Source: Shewanella sp. TC10 (GTDB lineage: Bacteria > Pseudomonadota > Gammaproteobacteria > Enterobacterales > Shewanellaceae). From it: a stretch of DNA of 64,000 bases. Each line of letters begins with the position of its first letter. The first letter of the stretch is position 1. The stretch spans positions 62,166-126,165 of the forward strand of contig NZ_VKHR01000004.1 in NCBI RefSeq assembly GCF_009663145.1, written 5' to 3'. Below are positions 57,856-64,000 of this stretch, in pieces. The notes beneath the pieces were generated by a model. It worked only from the letters and a program-made list of their open reading frames with translations. It did not search any database and was not told where the DNA came from. The position numbers and the translations under genes are program-made.

Positions 57856-60081
57856 ATGGCAACTGCCACCCCAGGGACAGAAAAAAACACTCAAGCATCA
57901 CCTTCAGAGCCTGCTCAAGAAGCGCCGAAAAAGAAAAAGCTCAGTATGTCTAGTTGGGTGTTGTTGTCGTTTGCAGGCGGTATCATTGCAGGGTTATTTT
58001 TTGGCGAAATGCTCGCCTGGATGTCGGTTATTGGTGATGCATTTATCAAGCTTCTACAAATGACCATCATCCCTTATATCATCGTGTCGCTTATTTCGAG
58101 TTTAGGCAGTTTAACCTTAGAGCAAGCAAAGTCTCTCGGCGTTAAAGTGGGTAAATTGATGCTGGTGATTTGGCTATTTGGCTTACTGAGTATGTACCTT
58201 ATCAAGTACACTTTTCCTGATTGGCAAGCTGGCGAGTTTTTCAGTTTAACAGCATTACAAGATCCTAACTCTGTGAATCTCCTCGATTTATATATCCCAT
58301 CTAACCCATTCTTTTCTTTATCAAATAGTTACATTCCAGCTATTGTTCTGTTTTGTGTCGCAACCGGGATCGCCCTGATTTCAATTAATGACAAAGAATC
58401 ATTAATGCGCCCGCTGCAATTACTCGGTGAGTCTTTTAACAAGGTCACCCAAAGTATTGTCATGCTAATGCCTATCGGCATTTTTGCGATGACCGCAGCC
58501 ACAGCTGGCACCATGGATTTTGATGAATTTCAAAAACTGCAGGTTTACTTTATTGCCCACGTTGTCATGACCATTATTCTGACTTATTGGGTGCTACCAG
58601 CGATTATTATGGTTATTACGCCTTTCTCGTACCGTGACATTACTGGGATTGCCAAAGATGCCATGATTACTGCTTTTGCTGCAGGTAATATTTTCATTAT
58701 CTTACCGCTACTGATCCAACGCACTAAAGAGCTGTTCCACAAATACAAAATTGGTGATTCACAAACAGACGATTACGCCAATATCATTATTCCCGTGGTA
58801 TTCAGTTTTCCAAACTTAGGTAAATTACTCACGATTGTTTTCGTGCTATTTGCTGCTTGGTTTTCAGGAAAAGAATTGGATTTCATTAGTTATTTCCCCA
58901 TGTCAGTCAACGGATTAATTAGTCTATTTGGCAGCGTATATTTAACCATTCCCATGCTATTAGATTCGCTTGAGTTATCGTCTGACTTATTTCAGCTGTA
59001 TATGGTTTCTAGCCTGTTCACCAGCCGCTTTACTTCACTTTTAGCCGCTATGAATATCTTTATTCTCGCCATTGGTGGTACCGCAATGCTTGCGGGGATT
59101 GCTAAAGTCAGTATGAAACGACTGATTCTATGTAGCGCGATTACGCCGGTTGTGTTTGGAGTGACATTACTCGCCACAAGTTGGGTGCTGAGTAGCATAG
59201 TGGACACCGAATACAACATGGATGAAGTTGTGGCGCAAATGAGTTCTGCTGCAGAAGTCCCAGAAGAAGTCATCACCTATAATTGGTCTGAAGAGCTTGA
59301 TGTTAACGGCCCTAGAAGCATTGAGAAAATTAAGCAAAGCGGCTTGTTGCGTGTCGGCTATAACCCTGTACAAGTGCCTTTCTCATTTTTTAATGCCGAA
59401 CATGAACTCGTTGGCTTTGATGTCGAATTAATGAAGAAACTAGCCGCTGAGCTTGGGTTAAAAATTGCCTTCATACCTTACAATAGTGGAAATGCACTTG
59501 AGTCGATTAACAATGGCTTATTTGATATTACTATTTCAGGTTTGCAAATGACGACAACTCGAATTGGCTTAGTTGATTTTACCAACCCCGTGCTTAACCT
59601 GCATTATTCCTTTGTGGTAAAAGACTACCGAGCAGATGAATTTAAATCTGATGAGTTAATCCATCAAGCAGAAAAAATTCGAGTCGCCTCTGTGGGCAAT
59701 TACTCTATTATTCCTTACCTAAAAGAGAAGTTTGATAATATCGAATTTACTACGATTGACTCCGATAAAGCCTTCTTTGAGGATGATGGAAAAACTTGGG
59801 ACGGTCTGCTTATTAGCCTTGAAGCGGGTCAAACCTGGACGATTCTTTACCCTGAATATACGACCTTATATAACCGAGAAGAGATTAAATCCTTTCCAGC
59901 CTCCTATGCCGTTGCAAAAGGAAATACTTCACTGCATACCTTCTTAAATAGTTGGCTGTCGATTCAACAGTCATCAGGTTATGTTGATACCCTGTATAGC
60001 TATTGGATTTTGGGAGAGAACGCCCAACCTAAGCAACCAAGATGGTCTGTCATTAAGGATGTTTTACACTGGGTAGAGTAA
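57856..60081 (+). CDS. Symporter fused to a solute-binding domain, copy 2
   Basis: 741 aa paralogue of the 54084 protein with an extra Ala/Lys-rich N terminus (about 30 residues, PSEPAQEAPKKKKLSM). The symporter domain (about 35-430) has YIIVSLISSLGSLTLEQAKS, YIPAIVLFCVATGIAL and VMLMPIGIFAMTAATAGTMD. An extra helix (VVFGVTLLATSWVLSSIVD) precedes the solute-binding domain (about 485-740, GLLRVGYNPVQVPFSFF, GFDVELMKKLAAELGL). AAAGGA lies before ATG. Copy 1 and copy 2 differ across the ligand region, so they probably have different ligands. A terminator follows. Confidence 0.92.
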   Translation: MATATPGTEKNTQASPSEPAQEAPKKKKLSMSSWVLLSFAGGIIAGLFFGEMLAWMSVIGDAFIKLLQMTIIPYIIVSLISSLGSLTLEQAKSLGVKVGKLMLVIWLFGLLSMYLIKYTFPDWQAGEFFSLTALQDPNSVNLLDLYIPSNPFFSLSNSYIPAIVLFCVATGIALISINDKESLMRPLQLLGESFNKVTQSIVMLMPIGIFAMTAATAGTMDFDEFQKLQVYFIAHVVMTIILTYWVLPAIIMVITPFSYRDITGIAKDAMITAFAAGNIFIILPLLIQRTKELFHKYKIGDSQTDDYANIIIPVVFSFPNLGKLLTIVFVLFAAWFSGKELDFISYFPMSVNGLISLFGSVYLTIPMLLDSLELSSDLFQLYMVSSLFTSRFTSLLAAMNIFILAIGGTAMLAGIAKVSMKRLILCSAITPVVFGVTLLATSWVLSSIVDTEYNMDEVVAQMSSAAEVPEEVITYNWSEELDVNGPRSIEKIKQSGLLRVGYNPVQVPFSFFNAEHELVGFDVELMKKLAAELGLKIAFIPYNSGNALESINNGLFDITISGLQMTTTRIGLVDFTNPVLNLHYSFVVKDYRADEFKSDELIHQAEKIRVASVGNYSIIPYLKEKFDNIEFTTIDSDKAFFEDDGKTWDGLLISLEAGQTWTILYPEYTTLYNREEIKSFPASYAVAKGNTSLHTFLNSWLSIQQSSGYVDTLYSYWILGENAQPKQPRWSVIKDVLHWVE

Positions 60082-60094
60082 GCCTCAAAAATAT

Positions 60095-60129
60095 GCATAA
60101 AACCTTGCTCAATCAGTAAGGTTTTATGC
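60095..60129 (+). terminator. Terminator after transporter copy 2
   Basis: 12-bp perfect arms (gcataaaacctt / aaggttttatgc) with an 11-base loop; no long T-run beyond the arm. Confidence 0.65.
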
Positions 60130-60170
60130 TTTAACGCTATGAGCAATACTTTAGCAACGCCGCTATGAGT

Positions 60171-60216
60171 AACACTATGAACAACGCTGTGAGCAACACT
60201 ATGAACAACGCTGTGA
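60171..60216. repeat. 24-base tandem repeat in the intergenic region
   Basis: Two copies of aacactatgaacaacgctgtgagc (the second short by two bases), preceded by degenerate copies from about 60136. Confidence 0.75.
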
Positions 60217-60315
60217 ATTCAATTAGTTTTCACTTTTGAATAATATTGAACTAATGCCGAATTGAAAATCAGTTGCTGTAAGTAACTATGATATTGAATA
60301 TAAGCCATATAATCC

Positions 60316-60816
60316 TCACTGATACTGTGTTTTAAAAGTTAGATAATTCGAGCCAATCCAATTAACAACTAGCCCAACAAGCACCCCAAACGATACACTT
60401 AGCACTTCAGGTGCTGATGTGATGACTAATGTTGATAAAACTTCGGCATCAAAATTAAAAACGGTATGCAACCAGTTTCTCATTAGCTGAAACCCCATCA
60501 AATTAGCCATTCCAGCGACAACTGCAACCAAAAACACCCATATCATTTGCGCTTTAGCACGCCGCTGCTTTCGGTGCCTAAAAGTAAACTTTCGATGACC
60601 TAACCAAGTTAAACTCAACCCGACAGTAAAGGCTGTCACTCGCGCTAGCAGCGCATCCCACAGGGCAAGATTTAATAAACTTAAAAACACGCTTAAATCC
60701 ACCACAAAGCTCAGACCACCTATCATTATAAAACGGCTGAAAGTATTAAGCTGCCCAACGATATGCCATGGCTGATTAGGCTTATAAACTTGAGTCGGCA
60801 ATTCCATCGGTTGCAT
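60316..60816 (-). CDS. GtrA-family membrane protein
   Basis: 166 aa with four predicted membrane segments (FIMIGGLSFVVDLSVFLSLL, ARVTAFTVGLSLTWLGHRKF, FLVAVVAGMANLMGF, SVSFGVLVGLVVNWIGSNY). WLGHRKFTF is a GtrA family signature. GtrA-type proteins flip polyprenyl-phosphate-linked sugar. It overlaps the GT39 stop (TAATG), as part of a three-gene operon. Confidence 0.92.
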   Translation of the reverse strand: MQPMELPTQVYKPNQPWHIVGQLNTFSRFIMIGGLSFVVDLSVFLSLLNLALWDALLARVTAFTVGLSLTWLGHRKFTFRHRKQRRAKAQMIWVFLVAVVAGMANLMGFQLMRNWLHTVFNFDAEVLSTLVITSAPEVLSVSFGVLVGLVVNWIGSNYLTFKTQYQ

Positions 60817-62348
60817 TAGTCTTCACCACAAAGCATCAACACTTTTTTGCTGGTTTCTGACTCAAGAAGACATTCTCCGAATTGGCCTTGTTCAGTTAAC
60901 TGACGCTTACTGAGCACGACGTAATACTGACTTTGGTTTAACTGATTCAGTTGCAGTTCGTCATTCACAACCAGTGCTTTTCCTTCGCTGTAATATCTTG
61001 AAGAAAAAGGCTGTTTTAGCCAATAATAAACAGGTAAATCATATATTCTTTGGCTCAATAACCATTTATCACTTTTATCTTTACTGACCCCGGAATTAAG
61101 CACCACTAATGCGATAACTAACAACACTGGAATACACGTTGCTATCATCATAAAACGATGAATTGGTGAATTTCGCCATGCATACGCAATAAGTAAAGCT
61201 AAGGCTGGAGATGCCGGTAATACATAAGCAGGTAAAATGTTGCCGGCAAAAGTGAATAAAATAAGTGGCGCGGTCATCCAGCACAGTAAGAATTTAGTAA
61301 AATCATCAAAGCCCCTAGTCTTTTGTTCAATAGTCTTTTGTTCTATAGCCTCTTGTCCATTAACCTCTTGTTCATTAGTCTCTTGCTCCACTTGGTTGCG
61401 ATTGCCATGCTTTAAAGAAGACTTATATAAATGGTCAGTCTGTATCGAGTTAACTTTATGATAAATGCGGTACAAACCACGAGGGATAAATAGCGACCAA
61501 GGGACGCACGCGACAGCAAAGTAAATCCAAATAGTGCCACGGACTTCATCGTGTGCAGTGCCATATAAATCCCCTTTCCAACCACTGTCTACAAAACGAG
61601 ACCAATGCTCGCCAACAATAAAATATTGGATAAAACCAGGGGTCGCTTGTTCTGCCATCACATACCAAGGCAAGGTTAACGCAAGCAATAAAAGTAAACC
61701 TGATACAAGAGGAACTCGTTGCCACAATTGCGACCACATCTTGATAGGTCCAACAACCCATACCATCCATAGATATGTCGCAATACCAAATATCGCCACA
61801 GCGACGGGACCCTTAGCCATTAAGCCAATGGCAAGACCTACAAACCCTGCATAACCCCAGAAATAGGCTCCTTGCCAAGCCAAGTAGAAACCCACTAATG
61901 CTAAGGTTAATCCCAGTAATAACCCCATATCGGTCATGACAGTTCCCATACACACGTAAAAGACCGTGGTGGTCGTTAAAACTGTCGCAACTGTTAAGCC
62001 ATTTATGGCGAATTTTTTTGCCAGCTTAACCACTAACGCTAGCACGACTAAGCCCACCAGAAAGTGTGGCAATCTTAAAAAGAATTCATTATTGGCAAAC
62101 AGCTCTATGAAGCTGGCACTTAACCAGTTTTGCAAAGGCGGCTTGCCCCAAAAAGGAACTCCATAATCAAATTGTGGTGTAAGCCAATTACCTGTTTCGG
62201 ACATCAGTCTCGCCATTTCGCCATAACGTGCTTCTGTGGTGTCCATCAATGGATATAAGGCTAGTGACAGCAAGCGAATCAATAGTGCTGATACAAGTAG
62301 CACTGCAATATGGGGGTAATATTGTAGAGCAGAGAACTGAGTCTTCAT
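60816..62348 (-). CDS. GT39-family (ArnT-like) glycosyltransferase
   Basis: 510 aa, about 12 membrane segments. The acidic motif at the start of the catalytic loop is PLMDTTEARYGEMARLMSET, with GVPFWGKPPLQNWL following, as in ArnT-like enzymes that use polyprenyl-phosphate sugars at the periplasmic face. A cytoplasmic or loop segment contains an EQE/EQKT repeat. The start overlaps the GT2 stop (ATGA). It probably transfers the sugar supplied by the GT2/GtrA pair to LPS or another envelope target. Confidence 0.9.
   Translation of the reverse strand: MKTQFSALQYYPHIAVLLVSALLIRLLSLALYPLMDTTEARYGEMARLMSETGNWLTPQFDYGVPFWGKPPLQNWLSASFIELFANNEFFLRLPHFLVGLVVLALVVKLAKKFAINGLTVATVLTTTTVFYVCMGTVMTDMGLLLGLTLALVGFYLAWQGAYFWGYAGFVGLAIGLMAKGPVAVAIFGIATYLWMVWVVGPIKMWSQLWQRVPLVSGLLLLLALTLPWYVMAEQATPGFIQYFIVGEHWSRFVDSGWKGDLYGTAHDEVRGTIWIYFAVACVPWSLFIPRGLYRIYHKVNSIQTDHLYKSSLKHGNRNQVEQETNEQEVNGQEAIEQKTIEQKTRGFDDFTKFLLCWMTAPLILFTFAGNILPAYVLPASPALALLIAYAWRNSPIHRFMMIATCIPVLLVIALVVLNSGVSKDKSDKWLLSQRIYDLPVYYWLKQPFSSRYYSEGKALVVNDELQLNQLNQSQYYVVLSKRQLTEQGQFGECLLESETSKKVLMLCGED
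61311..61400. repeat. Tandem repeats encoding an EQE/EQKT linker in the GT39 gene
   Basis: Imperfect 15- to 18-base units (variants of tagtcttttgttca) encode QEAIEQKTIEQKT. The linker may vary in length. Confidence 0.65.
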
Positions 62349-63496
62349 TTTACGTTTTCCAAGTTGAACTGATATTGGTTAAAGCTTTTAGGTTGCACAA
62401 ACTGATTCTGTCGATTGAGTAAAATAGCCTGTTCCATGACTTGATTAGCCTGATAATTAAATTGCGGTCTAGCACGAACTCTCGATGACTCATTGCTTGA
62501 AGCTTGCTGAAAACTCACCACCTTATTCGGTAAACTTTGTTGATGACAGACCTCGTCAACAATAAACACTGGACGTTGTTTTACTTCCATAAATACACGT
62601 CCTAGGTATTCGCCAATCAATCCCAATGCAAGTAACTGAATTCCAGCCAAGAACAATTGCACCGCCATCATTGAGGCATAACCTGCAACCACTTCACCGA
62701 ATACCAAGGTCTTAATAACAATCCAAGCGCCATAGACCAAAGAGCTCAATCCAATACTGATACCAAACCAAGTTGCTAAACGTAAAGGTTTAAAGCTAAA
62801 TGACGTGATCCCATCCATCGCTAAACCCACTAACTTGCCATAGTTCCATTTGGTCTCACCTACGCAGCGAGGGTCGCGATCAAACTCGATTGTGGTTTGA
62901 CTAAATCCAGGCCAACTTAAAATGCCTTTCATAAAGCGGTTTCGCTCAGGCATGGCATTGATATGATCGACCACCTGACGACTCAATAACCTAAAGTCAC
63001 CAACATTTTCTGGTACAGGGGAATCAGACATCCAATTCATCAATCGATAAAAACACCCTGCTGAAAAACGCTTAAACCAGGTTTCACCCAAGCGTTTTTT
63101 ACGGCGCATATTGACCACTTCAAATCCATTTCGCCACGCTGCTAACATTTGCGGGATTAACTCAGGCGGGTCCTGTAAGTCTGCATCTAATAAAATCACC
63201 GCCAGACCTCTTGCTTGGGCAAGCCCAGCTGACATCGCCGCCTCTTTACCAAAATTACGGCTTAACTTAATACATTGATGCTCACCATGACTTAAGCTTA
63301 ACTGCTGCAATAACGCCCAGGTATTATCTGTACTGCCATCATCAACGAACACGAGTTCACAGTGTTCTGTCATGGTAGATAGCACTCCGTTTAGGCGCTG
63401 CATTAACACATCTAAACTTTGCGATTCATTAAACATAGGGATAATGATCGACAAACACACTTCAGATTTTTTATTAAGATGACTTGTGTGGCGCAT
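62345..63496 (-). CDS. GT2 polyprenyl-phosphate sugar synthase (GtrB-like)
   Basis: 383 aa. The GT2 signatures are CLSIIIPMFNESQSLDVLM, ELVFVDDGSTDNTWALL, VILLDADLQDPPELIPQM (DXD-type DAD) and RRKKRLGETWFKRFSAGCFY. Two C-terminal membrane helices (about 235-300) and the family's VFMEVKQRPVFIVDE follow, then about 55 residues of unusual Asn/Gln-rich tail. It makes the polyprenyl-phosphate-linked sugar that GtrA flips. TAGGAA lies before the ATG. Confidence 0.93.
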   Translation of the reverse strand: MRHTSHLNKKSEVCLSIIIPMFNESQSLDVLMQRLNGVLSTMTEHCELVFVDDGSTDNTWALLQQLSLSHGEHQCIKLSRNFGKEAAMSAGLAQARGLAVILLDADLQDPPELIPQMLAAWRNGFEVVNMRRKKRLGETWFKRFSAGCFYRLMNWMSDSPVPENVGDFRLLSRQVVDHINAMPERNRFMKGILSWPGFSQTTIEFDRDPRCVGETKWNYGKLVGLAMDGITSFSFKPLRLATWFGISIGLSSLVYGAWIVIKTLVFGEVVAGYASMMAVQLFLAGIQLLALGLIGEYLGRVFMEVKQRPVFIVDEVCHQQSLPNKVVSFQQASSNESSRVRARPQFNYQANQVMEQAILLNRQNQFVQPKSFNQYQFNLENVK

Positions 63497-63623
63497 GGAC
63501 TATTCCTAGAGAATAAAATATGCCAACATCTTGAATTAACGCGAGTGTAAGAAATGTCATTGACATTTTTTCGACAAAAATGCTGCCACAATAAGCAAGA
63601 TAAAAATGCGGAGCCTATCGAGA

Positions 63624-64000
63624 ATGAAATTACTGATCATTGAAGACAATCATGATGTTGCGGGGATTTTGGGCGATTTTTTCGAAGCTCAAGATGCCGA
63701 ACTCGATTTTGCGGTCAATGGCGAACTTGGTTTATCACTGGCTCTTGCAGAAGATTTCGACGCCATCATTCTCGATTTAATGCTCCCTAAAATGGATGGG
63801 TTAAGTTTGTGCCGAGCTTTAAGAAAACAGGGCTGCACAACCCCAGTAATAATGCTCACTGCTTTAGATAACAAAGCTGACTTAATGACTGGCTTTGATA
63901 GTGGCGCTGATGATTATTTAGGTAAACCTTTTGATTTAGACGAACTTGATGTTCGCATTAAGGCTTTGATAAAACGTCACCGTGGTAGGGTTGCACAAGC
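63624..64000 (+). CDS. OmpR-family response regulator (partial, cut by window end)
   Basis: 125 residues visible. The receiver domain is intact: KLLIIEDNHDVAGILGDFFE, phospho-Asp in DAIILDLMLPKMDGLSLC, and KPFDLDELDVRIKALIKRH leading to a DNA-binding domain beyond the edge. Divergent from the glycosylation operon, which it may regulate together with a sensor kinase outside the window. Confidence 0.9.
   Translation, partial: MKLLIIEDNHDVAGILGDFFEAQDAELDFAVNGELGLSLALAEDFDAIILDLMLPKMDGLSLCRALRKQGCTTPVIMLTALDNKADLMTGFDSGADDYLGKPFDLDELDVRIKALIKRHRGRVAQ

Noticed and set aside
56542..60216. Tandem repeats as a CRISPR array
   Set aside because: Repeats are short, abut each other without unique spacers, and no cas gene is present.

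Overview
The window looks like a chromosomal segment of a Shewanella species (Gammaproteobacteria, AT-leaning). The evidence is gene content and order: the block miaB-ybeZ-ybeY-corC-lnt, then leuS-lptE-holA-nadD, rsfS-rlmH-mrdA-rodA-mltB-rlpA-dacA-ybeD-lipB-lipA, follows the E. coli layout. The window also holds a bacterial pepsin (shewasin type) and a split borosin methyltransferase/precursor pair, both described from Shewanella. All assignments come from reading protein motifs by eye; no database search was run.

Region 1 (1-14.0 kb, + strand) is a long accessory operon that ends at a strong terminator. It encodes the tail of an unknown protein, two outer-membrane barrel proteins (one with an SH3 domain), a TlpA-like thioredoxin, a DUF4266 lipoprotein ending in GGGGCGCN, a DUF3570 barrel, a periplasmic unknown, three TPR proteins (two of them lipoproteins), a small exported unknown, and an ExbB-ExbD-ExbD-TonB/AgmX-type energy module. 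It reads as an envelope-spanning machine driven by proton motive force, with no function I can name. The first ExbD has Asn where the proton-carrying Asp normally sits; the second ExbD keeps the Asp.

Region 2 (14.0-41.2 kb) is housekeeping. It contains a seven-gene Met-Leu-Gln-Gln-Met-Leu-Gln tRNA operon with a clear promoter and terminator, ychF-pth, ubiF, miaB and the YbeZ/YbeY/CorC/Lnt set. An orphan type IV pilin-like gene overlaps the lnt stop. Then come leuS, LPS assembly (lptE), DNA polymerase delta (holA), NAD synthesis (nadD), ribosome factors, the cell-elongation peptidoglycan genes and lipoate synthesis.

Region 3 (41.2-49.6 kb, - strand) holds holD-rimI and then the most interesting locus. 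A pepsin-like aspartic protease, a GNAT acetyltransferase, a borosin-type alpha-N-methyltransferase, an 89-aa candidate borosin precursor and a TPR-GGDEF protein lie in one direction. A terminator at 42502-42540 closes the run. This could be a complete RiPP cluster with its own protease. A TetR regulator and a second GGDEF protein lie upstream.

Region 4 (49.9-64 kb) carries a YtcJ-type amidohydrolase, a SIMPL protein, a class 1A dihydroorotate dehydrogenase, and two paralogous transporters in which a dicarboxylate/amino-acid symporter is fused to a solute-binding domain. A BshA-like glycosyltransferase lies between the two transporters. A GT2-GT39-GtrA glycosylation operon follows, divergent from a truncated response regulator at the right edge.
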